Positions 1 through 6,054 of a DNA stretch of 7,542 nucleotides are shown here, in pieces (positions within the stretch are counted from its first letter, which is position 1; the number at the start of each line of letters is the position of its first letter). The notes under the pieces were generated by a model, which was not told the origin of the DNA, made no database searches, and saw only the letters and a program-made list of their open reading frames with translations. Where the stretch lies: the NCBI GenBank assembly GCA_030636485.1, contig DAOVWV010000071.1, positions 1-7,542 on the forward strand, written 5' to 3'. Made by a program: the position numbers and the translations under genes. Source of the DNA: Methyloprofundus sp. (lineage in GTDB: Bacteria > Pseudomonadota > Gammaproteobacteria > Methylococcales > Methylomonadaceae).

Positions 1-87
1 AGGAACAGCCGCGAATATCATAAACCCGCAACACATAATACCAATAATGGCTGATATTTGAAGTTTTTTGAGAACAGTCCGCATCAT
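1..87 (-). CDS. Partial exported or membrane-anchored protein (VpsP position), 5' end only
   Basis: Only the first 29 codons are in the window. The gene reads leftward from two adjacent ATG codons (87-85 and 84-82). The visible peptide starts MMRTVLKKLQ and continues into a hydrophobic stretch, ISAIIGIMCCGFMIFAAVP. This is a typical basic N-region plus hydrophobic core, so the product is either secreted through Sec or anchored by an N-terminal helix. No good Shine-Dalgarno sequence precedes either ATG. The gene lies 84 bp downstream of the tyrosine kinase on the same strand and is probably in the same operon. In Vibrio vps-II and similar clusters, the gene after the Wzc-like kinase is vpsP, a small exported protein of unknown function. 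The VpsP assignment is inferred from position only; too little sequence is visible to confirm the family. Confidence 0.55.
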   Translation of the reverse strand, partial: MMRTVLKKLQISAIIGIMCCGFMIFAAVP

Positions 88-113
88 ATTTAAGGTTTAT
101 TTTTTATACACTC

Positions 114-133
114 CCCCACCTACAAAGATGGGG
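114..133 (-). other. GC-rich hairpin between kinase gene and next gene
   Basis: On the minus strand CCCCATC pairs with GGTGGGG around the 6-base loop TTTGTA: seven pairs including one T-G wobble, with four G-C pairs at the base. It lies in the 84-bp gap after the kinase stop codon. No T run follows on either strand, so it is not a standard intrinsic terminator. It could protect or mark the 3' end of the upstream message, or partly attenuate the downstream gene. Confidence 0.35.
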
Positions 134-171
134 CAGCACTAGCATACCTGGATCTACCTTCTCCTTTCTAT

Positions 172-2409
172 CTATTCCGCATAATACTGATCATACCGAC
201 TATAATGGTAATAATACCCAGAATTACCGTAACGCCCATATTGCTTAAGATTGACTTTTTGTAACACCACTCCCGCAATATTACCATGCCCCTCGCGCTG
301 TAACTGATGTAATGCGCTTGATACCACTTTTCGCGGGGTATCATCCCAAGCCAGTACAAAAATCACCTTATCCACTAAAGCGGATAAAATACGTGCATCA
401 GGCACCGCCATAACAGGAGGCGAATCCAGTATTATCAAGTCAAACCGCTCTTTTAAATCGTCTAAAATTGCTTTCATTCGCTGTGATGCAAAAATATCGG
501 TTGGATTAACAAAGCCACCCTGCCCACACCCTAAGACCATCATACCTGTCTGAGAATCCTCAATCAAAACATCATCCAGCTGCAATTCATGCTGTGCCAA
601 TAAGTCAGTCAGCCCTAGCTTACCATCAATATCAAACTGCTCTTCAATCGTAGGTCGCCTAAAATCAGTATCGACAATCACAACCCGCTGACCTGCTTTA
701 GCTGATTGGCGGGCAATTAATAATGCTAAGGTACTTTTTCCTTCATTAGGCACTGCCGAGGTAATTAAAAGCGATTTAACTTGCGAATCAGGGTTTAATA
801 CACTTAATGACACCCTTAAAGTATTAATCGCCTCTGCCAGGCTAGATTGAGGTTTATTCAAAAGTACCTGATGTGGCGAGATTTTAGTATCCCCTGTTTT
901 AGGCACAATACCTAAGGTCGCCATTTTCAATAAATCCTGAACTTGCTCGGGAGAACGAATTCCAGGATTCAGCATTTCCAAAATAAACACAAGCACAATC
1001 GCGAAAAATAAAGCCCCGAGAGCACTCACGATTAATAAAAGTTTCTTTTTTGGAAAAGAAGGCAGAAGCGGAGGGTCTGAAAACGAAATCACGCGTGCAT
1101 CAGCCTGTTCAATACCTTGCGTTGAAGTCGTTTCCTTAAACCGGGATAAAAAAGTCTCAAACAACACTCGATTAGCTTCAGCTTCCCGCTTCAGAGCCCT
1201 CAATTGCACTTCAGCCTGCCTATTTCCACCGGTCTTAGCCTCTGCTTTTTTAAGACTATAGGCTAATGAATTTTCACGAGACTGAGCAACCGCCAGTTCA
1301 TTACGCAGTCCAGCGGCTATTTTCTTAACTTCTGCCTTAATTTTATCTTGAATATCTTTTACTTTAGCTCGCATCTGTATCATACGAGGATGCTTCTTTC
1401 CATATTCCACCAACATCTCAGAATAAGTACGCTGTACTGTTGCTTCCTGCTCACGCAAGCTTTGAATCAACATTGAATTTAAAACAGCTGAAATACTATC
1501 TATATCGCGACCACTTTTTAAAAGGTTAGAAATCTGCTTATATTTAGCTTGGGCCTCCGCCTTTTCAGCACGCGCAATAATCAATTGACTATTTATTTGG
1601 GACAATTGCTGTTGAGACAATCCCGTTTCCTTGCTCACCTCAAGTAAACCATGCTCTTGGCGAAAAATCTCTACCGCTTGCTCAGAGTATTCGACAGTAT
1701 TTTTTAACTCTGCCAATTGACCATTAAGCCAGTCTGTCGCTTTTTTTGTCGCATCAAACTTCGCCTGCATTTGACCAACAATATATTGATCAGCCACTTC
1801 ATTGACAATTTTAGCGGCTAATTTTGAACTTTCTGACTCAAAACTAATATTGACAATTTGAGAGCGCTTCACCTGACCCACTTTTAACTTCCCAAGAAAA
1901 GTATCAATCAGTGTTGTCTGTAGAATTTGCCGCCTATCATCTTCACTAAGCGTCTCAATTTTAACTAGACCCAAGGCTTCCTGCCAATCATATGGCAGCA
2001 TATCTTTGAGGCGAAGCTGAGAAAAGAAACCAGGCTCTTTTAATGAGGGGTTAAATTCCTCATTATGATCAAGTTGCAGTTTTTCAATGACACGCCGCGC
2101 CAACTCCCTGGACTTAATGACTTCCATTTCCCCGATAACCGCTGTATCGCCTATTAAGCCACCCGCTACAACTTGTTCAATATCGACAATTTTAGATGAA
2201 TTAATTCCAATAAGTAACTGCGTTGTAGCAGTATAACGTGGGACTAATTGAACAATAATCATTGAGGCCATCAATGTTATCAATAAGGTAACGCTGATTA
2301 ATAGACGCTTTCTAAGCCATAATGTATGAAAAATATCACCGAGAGAAAGCTCTTCGTTATCACCTTCAATCAGGTTTTCCTGAGCCATCAGTTCATTTGA
2401 TGCTTGCAA
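172..2409 (-). CDS. Wzc/VpsO-type polysaccharide co-polymerase with cytoplasmic tyrosine autokinase domain
   Basis: This 745-residue inner-membrane protein controls exopolysaccharide chain length and export through cycles of tyrosine autophosphorylation. The Wzz-like N-terminal region has a first membrane helix at about 36-56. A long periplasmic part rich in charged helices and likely coiled coil spans about 200-425. A proline-rich segment (SDPPLLPSFPKK, about 444-456) precedes the second membrane helix (456-479). The BY-kinase domain carries Walker A (SAVPNEGKST, about 551-560), Walker A' (VVIVDTDFRRP, about 576-586) and Walker B (LIILDSPP, about 658-665). The C-terminus is a tyrosine cluster, nine Tyr in the last 22 residues, the usual autophosphorylation site. 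The length is normal for fused proteobacterial Wzc/VpsO proteins. The start is TTG at 2409, chosen because GGAG lies 8 bases upstream; the in-frame ATG at residue 8 has no such site. It follows the Wza-like gene by 63 bp. Family assignment is secure; the polymer made is unknown. Confidence 0.96.
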   Translation of the reverse strand: MQASNELMAQENLIEGDNEELSLGDIFHTLWLRKRLLISVTLLITLMASMIIVQLVPRYTATTQLLIGINSSKIVDIEQVVAGGLIGDTAVIGEMEVIKSRELARRVIEKLQLDHNEEFNPSLKEPGFFSQLRLKDMLPYDWQEALGLVKIETLSEDDRRQILQTTLIDTFLGKLKVGQVKRSQIVNISFESESSKLAAKIVNEVADQYIVGQMQAKFDATKKATDWLNGQLAELKNTVEYSEQAVEIFRQEHGLLEVSKETGLSQQQLSQINSQLIIARAEKAEAQAKYKQISNLLKSGRDIDSISAVLNSMLIQSLREQEATVQRTYSEMLVEYGKKHPRMIQMRAKVKDIQDKIKAEVKKIAAGLRNELAVAQSRENSLAYSLKKAEAKTGGNRQAEVQLRALKREAEANRVLFETFLSRFKETTSTQGIEQADARVISFSDPPLLPSFPKKKLLLIVSALGALFFAIVLVFILEMLNPGIRSPEQVQDLLKMATLGIVPKTGDTKISPHQVLLNKPQSSLAEAINTLRVSLSVLNPDSQVKSLLITSAVPNEGKSTLALLIARQSAKAGQRVVIVDTDFRRPTIEEQFDIDGKLGLTDLLAQHELQLDDVLIEDSQTGMMVLGCGQGGFVNPTDIFASQRMKAILDDLKERFDLIILDSPPVMAVPDARILSALVDKVIFVLAWDDTPRKVVSSALHQLQREGHGNIAGVVLQKVNLKQYGRYGNSGYYYHYSRYDQYYAE

Positions 2410-2417
2410 AGCTATTT

Positions 2418-2421
2418 CTCC
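2418..2421 (-). promoter_or_regulatory. Shine-Dalgarno GGAG supporting a TTG start
   Basis: On the minus strand GGAG is followed by 8 bases (AAATAGCT) and then TTG at 2409. It decides the kinase start: the next in-frame ATG (2388) has no purine-rich sequence at suitable spacing. Confidence 0.7.
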
Positions 2422-2434
2422 AGCAAAAGATCGT

Positions 2435-2454
2435 TTTTAACAACCTTGTTAAAA
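2435..2454. repeat. Perfect inverted repeat between the Wza-like and kinase genes
   Basis: TTTTAACAA-CC-TTGTTAAAA is a perfect 9-bp inverted repeat with a 2-base centre. It lies in the 63-bp gap between the Wza-like stop and the kinase start, ending 13 bases upstream of the kinase ribosome-binding site. It could be a protein operator or an RNA hairpin affecting kinase translation. The minus strand continues AACGATC, with no T run, so a terminator is unlikely. Confidence 0.5.
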
Positions 2455-2472
2455 TTAAAATTATTACACCCT

Positions 2473-3021
2473 CTAAAAAAATCGTTCTTCCACCCGGATC
2501 ATATCACCCGGCATAACCTTATCATTCATTTGTAATTCAAATTCGGTTTTTGTTTGATCATTCGCATGAATAACCACCACATAATCCTTCTTGGCACGGT
2601 AAGTATATCCCCCTGCAATTGCAACAGCATTTAAAAATGACATTCCATGAACATAAGGATAAGACTGTGGTTTTTTAACCTCACCTAAAATATAAAAAGG
2701 CCGATAGTTAAGAACTTCAATACTAACACGTGGATTCAATAAATAATCCGGTCTCAACTCCTTAATAATACTTTCTTTCAATTGCGCTAGTGTCAGTGCC
2801 CTAGCCTCTATTGAACCAATTAACGCTAACGAAATTCGGCCGGCACCACTAATGGTATATTCTCCAGACAAATCCTCCTGATTAAACACCGTGATTTTTA
2901 AAATATCCCCCGAGCCTAATTGATATTCTTTGCGTAATTGAGGTATTTTTTCTTCAGCAACAAGGGATAATTGCGTAAATATCAGAAAAAAGAAAAGGCT
3001 ATATTTAATAATTTTTGACAT
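2473..3021 (-). CDS. Wza-like polysaccharide export protein, short VpsN type
   Basis: This 182-residue secreted protein is expected to line the exit route for exopolysaccharide. Residues 1-22 form a signal peptide (MSKIIKYSLFFFLIFTQLSL, then VAEEK). There is no lipobox cysteine, unlike E. coli Wza. The Poly_export domain spans about 31-105, with YQLGSGDILKITVFNQEDLSGEYTIS near its start and the conserved G-x-I-x-L-x-x-x-G-x-I pattern at 61-71. A SLBB-type segment follows at about 109-145 (YILGEVKKPQSYPY, then GGYTYRAKKDYV), and the protein ends with PGDMIRVEERFF. It is half the length of Wza (379 residues) and lacks the extra SLBB repeat and the C-terminal membrane-spanning helix. That fits clusters where a separate beta-barrel, here the neighbouring upstream gene, supplies the outer-membrane pore. 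The ATG at 3021 has only a weak GGA site, which lies inside a small hairpin. A 416-bp gap separates it from the beta-barrel gene. Confidence 0.93.
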   Translation of the reverse strand: MSKIIKYSLFFFLIFTQLSLVAEEKIPQLRKEYQLGSGDILKITVFNQEDLSGEYTISGAGRISLALIGSIEARALTLAQLKESIIKELRPDYLLNPRVSIEVLNYRPFYILGEVKKPQSYPYVHGMSFLNAVAIAGGYTYRAKKDYVVVIHANDQTKTEFELQMNDKVMPGDMIRVEERFF

Positions 3022-3034
3022 TGTTGTTCCAACA
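3022..3034 (-). promoter_or_regulatory. Small hairpin over the ribosome-binding site of the Wza-like gene
   Basis: On the minus strand TGTTG-GAA-CAACA forms five perfect pairs around a 3-base loop and abuts the ATG at 3021. The only Shine-Dalgarno-like GGA lies at the end of the 5' arm and in the loop, so the site could be partly hidden. No better ribosome-binding sequence is visible. Confidence 0.35.
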
Positions 3035-3068
3035 TATAATCGAATAAATAAGCAACCCAGTTCACTCT

Positions 3069-3147
3069 CCAGCTTTACACAGGAGCCTAAATAACCTTAA
3101 GTTTCGGCAACACCTGGTTATCCCCGAATGCTCCCCAGTCAAGCTAG
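3069..3147 (-). promoter_or_regulatory. Candidate structured leader RNA of the Wza-like gene
   Basis: In the minus-strand transcript three stems nest. CUAGCUU (3147-3141) pairs with AAGCUGG (3075-3069). GGGAGC (3135-3130) pairs with GCUCCU (3086-3081). AUAACC (3121-3116) pairs with GGUUAU (3096-3091). The internal loop between the first two stems is 5 by 5 and contains two further pairs (A3139-U3077, C3138-G3078), giving an almost continuous helix of 18 positions. UUCGG (3128-3124) can also pair with CCGAA (3107-3103), which would make an H-type pseudoknot with the inner stem. Two of the pairs are G-U and exist only in the minus-strand RNA, favouring that orientation. It ends about 47 bases before the start codon and has no U tract. 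It matches no riboswitch class I recognise; function is inferred from context only. Confidence 0.45.
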
Positions 3148-3199
3148 GCACAGGCTGTAGCCGGAATTCTTGTTAAACATGGGCGGCAGACAGGTGGCT

Positions 3200-3228
3200 A
3201 GTATAAGCGAAAATAGAGAGGAGTTGCA
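3200..3228 (-). promoter_or_regulatory. Candidate promoter for the Wza-like/kinase part of the operon
   Basis: On the minus strand TATACT (3205-3200) matches the -10 consensus at five of six positions. The hexamer 17 bases upstream, TGCAAC (3228-3223), is a poor -35 box, which suggests an activator-dependent promoter if it is real. Transcription from here would begin near 3193 and give a leader of about 170 bases containing the whole foldable element. Confidence 0.3.
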
Positions 3229-3437
3229 TTTTATCGAAAAAAACATAGTCTCTCATCTTTTATACTCTACTTTGCGCAGCCACAAGCTCAACCAAACTTA
3301 AAAATAAAACACGATATTCCACATTTCTGGAGAGACCACAGTAGCTTCAATATATTATTGATGCTTATATTCTAAGACGCAAAAAACCATCAAATTTTTC
3401 ATCATCAACAACCTGAACAGCCTTATTGCGACACACT

Positions 3438-4736
3438 TTAAATTTGTCCTGTGATATTAAACATAACATGGTGCACGTTATAATCTTGTAAAATATAATT
3501 CGTATGCCGGCTTTCATATCCATAAGTAAATTCCACATTAAGGTGACGATTTAGCAAGTACTTTATACCTAGGTTTACACCATAAACATCCTCTTCCCTC
3601 TCAGTGCGGTTAGCTATCACCTGATTATTCGGATTAAAACCTATATACTGATTGTAACTATAGCTTCCCCCCACGTTTAGAATCACATTACGCAATAATT
3701 CATGCGTCACATTAATACTAGGGCTATTATGTATAACCCCTGATACACCATTCTGCGTTGTTTCACCTATATCACGACTAAATTTAAATAATACACTCGT
3801 CAGTGGTGTTGGACGCCAAGTTAAATTAATAAAGCCATTAACATCTGAAATAGTTTCTAGCCTACTGTCTTCATAACCACGATAAAGGTAACCCACAGAA
3901 ACGTCACCCGTAAGCAACTCCGTTAAGTCAAAATCCATACCTACCAGTGCATTATAACCCGTGGAATCCCGCAAATAACCCTCGGGAGAAAAGCCATTAA
4001 GCACCTCGGTATCATAATTAATCTCTTTCCAGGCAAACTTAACAAATGCTTCATATTCGGGCTGTATTTCATAGCCCATACGTATTGATGTAAGAAATTC
4101 CCAGCGACTTCGTGTACTCTGCCTTAAGTCTACCCCCAAGGCAGTAGGCGTATCTTCATAATCCAAGCGCGAAAATTGAAAGGCGGGCTTTACTGATAAG
4201 CGATTAAATTTATGGCTATACGCTAAAGCAAGTGTTTTATTGTCATAAAAAGTTGGCGTACTACCCCCTCTCTGATCTGGCGACCCTCTGTCTTCATGTA
4301 ATTTATCGTAATTAAAACTAGCATCAAATGCGCTATCTTTTAACACATCAAACTGGCCACCCAGCCCTACAAAGACATCATTGTAGTTATTTGCATCCGC
4401 TTGACTTGAATAGAGCGCAAGATCCGTATCAAGTGAAAAATATAATGAGTGCCTATTCCAGTCAGAGTTAATGGAAAAGCCTGGCTTAAAATGTGCAATA
4501 TAACTATCGACCTCACCTACCCGACTGTCTCGTTTAAAAATATTTGAATCATATTCATTATCCAGCGTCATCTTGGGGTAAAACAAAAATGTCCCTAAAC
4601 GACTTCCTTTGGCTGCGTAGGCATCTCGTTGACGTTCTTCTACTATTTCTACATCATCTTGCGAGTCATAAGCATAAAGAGGAGAGCATAAACAGAGCCC
4701 TAACACAGGTATAATAAAATTTTGGTTTTGTTTCAC
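3438..4736 (-). CDS. Outer-membrane beta-barrel protein, EpsL/VpsM (BBP2-like) type
   Basis: This 432-residue protein is predicted to be secreted and to fold into an outer-membrane barrel, the likely exit pore or partner for the exported polysaccharide. Residues 1-22 are a signal peptide (MKQNQNFIIPVLGLCLCSPLYA before YDSQ). The mature part opens with a short charged segment, then FLFYPKMTLDNEYDSNIFKRDS, an opening seen in EpsL-like barrels. The rest is a long series of alternating polar/hydrophobic strands rich in Tyr and Phe, such as SLYFSLDTDLALYSS, NRLSVKPAFQFSRLDYED and LTSVLFKFSRDIG. It ends HHVMFNITGQI, a strand-like C-terminus. The start is GTG at 4736, with AGGA 7 bases upstream and the signal peptide immediately after it. 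A longer in-frame GTG at 4784 would add 16 residues but has no ribosome-binding site and spoils the signal peptide. Barrels diverge quickly, so the family is inferred from architecture and context. Confidence 0.85.
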   Translation of the reverse strand: MKQNQNFIIPVLGLCLCSPLYAYDSQDDVEIVEERQRDAYAAKGSRLGTFLFYPKMTLDNEYDSNIFKRDSRVGEVDSYIAHFKPGFSINSDWNRHSLYFSLDTDLALYSSQADANNYNDVFVGLGGQFDVLKDSAFDASFNYDKLHEDRGSPDQRGGSTPTFYDNKTLALAYSHKFNRLSVKPAFQFSRLDYEDTPTALGVDLRQSTRSRWEFLTSIRMGYEIQPEYEAFVKFAWKEINYDTEVLNGFSPEGYLRDSTGYNALVGMDFDLTELLTGDVSVGYLYRGYEDSRLETISDVNGFINLTWRPTPLTSVLFKFSRDIGETTQNGVSGVIHNSPSINVTHELLRNVILNVGGSYSYNQYIGFNPNNQVIANRTEREEDVYGVNLGIKYLLNRHLNVEFTYGYESRHTNYILQDYNVHHVMFNITGQI

Positions 4737-4743
4737 TTTAACA

Positions 4744-4747
4744 TCCT
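4744..4747 (-). promoter_or_regulatory. Shine-Dalgarno AGGA supporting a GTG start
   Basis: On the minus strand AGGA is followed by TGTTAAA (7 bases) and GTG at 4736. This places the beta-barrel start at the signal peptide rather than at the upstream GTG (4784). Confidence 0.6.
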
Positions 4748-4860
4748 GAAAATAAAATATTAACCACTTAACGCAAGCAACCACGAAGAAACACCACCAT
4801 ATTGAATGAGTGCTAAATTAACTTGGTATTTACGATTGTCTGACACGACAAGGAACCTTC

Positions 4861-4889
4861 CTGATATTCAAATCATTGAAATGTGTCAC
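4861..4889 (-). promoter_or_regulatory. Candidate sigma-70 promoter for the beta-barrel gene
   Basis: On the minus strand GTGACA (4889-4884, five of six consensus bases) is separated by exactly 17 bases from TATCAG (4866-4861, four of six). It would give a leader of about 118 bases before the GTG at 4736. Just downstream at 4837-4845 is the palindrome TGTC-T-GACA. Confidence 0.35.
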
Positions 4890-4907
4890 ACGAACGAAAG
4901 GCTGAGA

Positions 4908-4940
4908 GTGTGGGCATCTAAAATCTAATGCACACCCACA
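4908..4940. repeat. Imperfect inverted repeat between the secreted-protein and beta-barrel genes
   Basis: On the plus strand GTGTGGGCAT (4908-4917) faces ATGCACACCCACA (4928-4940). On the minus-strand transcript this gives a 4-bp inner stem and a 5-bp outer stem separated by a 4-base bulge. No T run follows. It lies about 120 bases past the secreted-protein stop and just upstream of the candidate beta-barrel promoter, so it could be a weak terminator or an operator. Confidence 0.25.
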
Positions 4941-5060
4941 ATACTGATGAGTACCGCACTATATAGACGAAGAAACATATTATTTAAATTGGACTAAGCT
5001 TAAAAGTTTTCTCTCAACATAAAACAATACGGTACGTTACTACAGCGACTATGCTAGAAT

Positions 5061-5624
5061 TTACTGAGGACTAACATCTACTCCGCCTCCCTGCACCTGC
5101 TGTTCAGAACTGTCTGAACCTGACACTGACTCTCCTAAGCTCCCGGCATCCTGTATACCCAGCGTACTCAGCGTACTCAACGTACCCGGTGCTGAAGCTA
5201 GTTGTGTTTGAAAACCAGAAGAACTCCCCCCCATATTAAAAACAGCCTCACTCACCTGAGCCACCGGAGCTGAGTTGCCTGGATCAATAACGGTAGGAAT
5301 TACCTGACCGCCACTCACTTTCACGGGAACATAGACTAGTGCTGTACCCACAGTTAAAGCCATAGCATGCTGTATAAATAATTCAGTCACACTTTCCTGA
5401 GTCCCAGCGCCTGCACTCACCATAGTATCAATCGCCTCTTTTACACCTTCTAGATCAGAAAAGTCAATATTTTCCTGATTATATGTCACCCCACCTGATA
5501 TCACAGATACAGTTGCAATTGTTGTCTGCACAGAAGACTCAAGAGCATAAACTGACACACAAGTCAACCCTAGCACTAGGGCTGCCATAAGGCTTTTTAC
5601 AGATAAATAATTTACTATTTTCAT
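5061..5624 (-). CDS. Small secreted acidic, arginine-free protein of unknown function
   Basis: I do not recognise this 187-residue protein. It has a clear signal peptide (MKIVNYLSVKSLMAALVLGLTCVSVYA, residues 1-27, in two parts: basic start, then hydrophobic core). The mature part is about 160 residues with no cysteine and no arginine. It has two lysines and about 16 Asp/Glu, so it is strongly acidic. A Val/Thr-rich start (about 30-50) leads to an acidic helix-like segment (ENIDFSDLEGVKEAIDTM, 51-68), then a hydrophobic strand-like stretch (about 86-113, HAMALTVGTALVYVPVKVSG). The tail, from about 131, is rich in Gly, Ser and Gln and includes TLSTLSTLG. The start is the second of two close ATGs (5624), because AAGGAGGA lies at ideal spacing. 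It precedes the beta-barrel gene by 324 bp on the same strand, so a role in the matrix or in export is plausible but only inferred. Confidence 0.8.
   Translation of the reverse strand: MKIVNYLSVKSLMAALVLGLTCVSVYALESSVQTTIATVSVISGGVTYNQENIDFSDLEGVKEAIDTMVSAGAGTQESVTELFIQHAMALTVGTALVYVPVKVSGGQVIPTVIDPGNSAPVAQVSEAVFNMGGSSSGFQTQLASAPGTLSTLSTLGIQDAGSLGESVSGSDSSEQQVQGGGVDVSPQ
5162..5188. repeat. Three tandem 9-bp units within the secreted-protein gene
   Basis: Plus-strand GCGTACTCA occurs twice in direct succession (5162-5170, 5171-5179), followed by a diverged third copy ACGTACCCG (5180-5188). It is in frame and encodes the repeated Thr-Leu-Ser of the Gly/Ser-rich tail. Gain or loss of units would keep the frame. 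Confidence 0.6.
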
Positions 5625-5630
5625 ACTCAT

Positions 5631-5638
5631 TCCTCCTT
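5631..5638 (-). promoter_or_regulatory. Strong Shine-Dalgarno AAGGAGGA deciding the start
   Basis: On the minus strand AAGGAGGA directly abuts the ATG at 5630 but stands 7 bases (counted from AAGGAGG) before the ATG at 5624. The latter is therefore the likely start. This is the best ribosome-binding site in the window and suggests high expression of the secreted protein. Confidence 0.75.
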
Positions 5639-5809
5639 AAATATTTAGAAATTCAGTTTTCAAAAAAGAAACATCATTAAAGCTCAGGTCTGCTTTACTA
5701 TCTCACGAATTAAGCGACCTCACTCTCCTGTGTAGTGAATTGAAGATGTCAGACACACTGCATTCGCCATCGAAGTACAGCCCTCTACTGAATAGCCCCT
5801 CGTTACCAT

Positions 5810-5871
5810 CAGTTAATTCGACACCAGATTAACTGGGGGGTTCCCACACTCCAAGCTTTGTATGGGAAGCC
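5810..5871 (-). promoter_or_regulatory. Two consecutive hairpins in the leader of the secreted-protein gene
   Basis: On the minus strand TTCCCATAC (5868-5860) pairs with GTGTGGGAA (5849-5841): nine pairs including one T-G wobble, loop of 10. The stem may extend at its base through GG (5871-5870) and CC. It is followed by CAGTTAAT (5835-5828) pairing with ATTAACTG (5817-5810), eight perfect pairs around the 10-base loop CTGGTGTCGA. A run of C before the second hairpin can also pair with GGGG downstream (5799-5796). Part of the sequence resembles the leader of the Wza-like gene. Confidence 0.4.
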
Positions 5872-5892
5872 ACCAAAAACGAACGCTTTAAC

Positions 5893-5921
5893 ATTTTACA
5901 CAAGTGCAGGCTCAGATTGCC
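5893..5921 (-). promoter_or_regulatory. Candidate promoter for the secreted-protein gene
   Basis: On the minus strand TAAAAT (5898-5893) is a five-of-six -10 box. The hexamer 17 bases upstream, GGCAAT (5921-5916), is a weak -35; it shares GCAA with the weak -35 proposed for the Wza-like gene. Transcription would begin just before the hairpin pair and leave a leader of about 260 bases. Confidence 0.25.
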
Positions 5922-6054
5922 TAGTGAATACATACACCACCGTGCAGCCCATCCATGACATACCGAGCCAAAGTAACTCGTAATTTTCAGTCGAGATTAT
6001 ACATCAACCTATCAATATTCACAAAAAACACTAGTCGTAAGCATTAAAAAAACA

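Larger units (their letters stand above)
3022..3437. other. 416-bp intergenic region without a gene
   Basis: This gap separates the beta-barrel gene from the Wza-like gene on the same strand, unusually long for an operon of this kind. It holds the start-site hairpin (3022-3034), the foldable leader (3069-3147), the candidate promoter (3200-3228) and a short palindrome ACAG-G-CTGT (3151-3159). From about 3230 to 3437 the sequence is AT-rich with no clear coding signal and no clear terminator after the beta-barrel stop. The longest credible minus-strand ORF is an 18-residue peptide (3229-3173) without a ribosome-binding site. Confidence 0.6.

Noticed and set aside
104..145. 13-residue minus-strand ORF after the kinase, with purine-rich AAAGGAGAAGG upstream
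   Set aside because: The spacing from the purine tract to the ATG is too long (11 bases or more) and the peptide overlaps the GC-rich hairpin. The purine tract without a matching gene is odd but not enough for a call.
168..359. 63-residue minus-strand reading frame overlapping the end of the kinase gene
   Set aside because: It lies in another frame of the conserved kinase C-terminus on the same strand and has no ribosome-binding site or family resemblance; it is a shadow frame.
2322..2516. 64-residue plus-strand reading frame across the Wza-like/kinase junction
   Set aside because: It is antisense to two well-supported genes and spans their gap, with no coding support of its own.
3182..3193. 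GGCGGCAG resembling the ops element (GGCGGTAGCGTG) that recruits RfaH
   Set aside because: It is on the plus strand, opposite to the operon, and the second half of the motif does not match.
3173..3229. 18-residue minus-strand ORF (MQLLSIFAYTSHLSAAHV) ahead of the structured leader, as a possible leader peptide
   Set aside because: It overlaps the candidate -10 and -35 boxes, has no ribosome-binding site, and lacks the residue runs expected of an attenuator peptide.
3022..3437. c-di-GMP riboswitch (GEMM class) ahead of the export genes
   Set aside because: Neither the conserved core sequences nor the tetraloop-receptor arrangement could be found on either strand of this gap.
5061..5130. PEP-CTERM or other sorting signal at the end of the secreted protein
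   Set aside because: The C-terminus (GGGVDVSPQ) has no PEP motif, hydrophobic helix or basic tail, so it is not an exosortase substrate by sequence.
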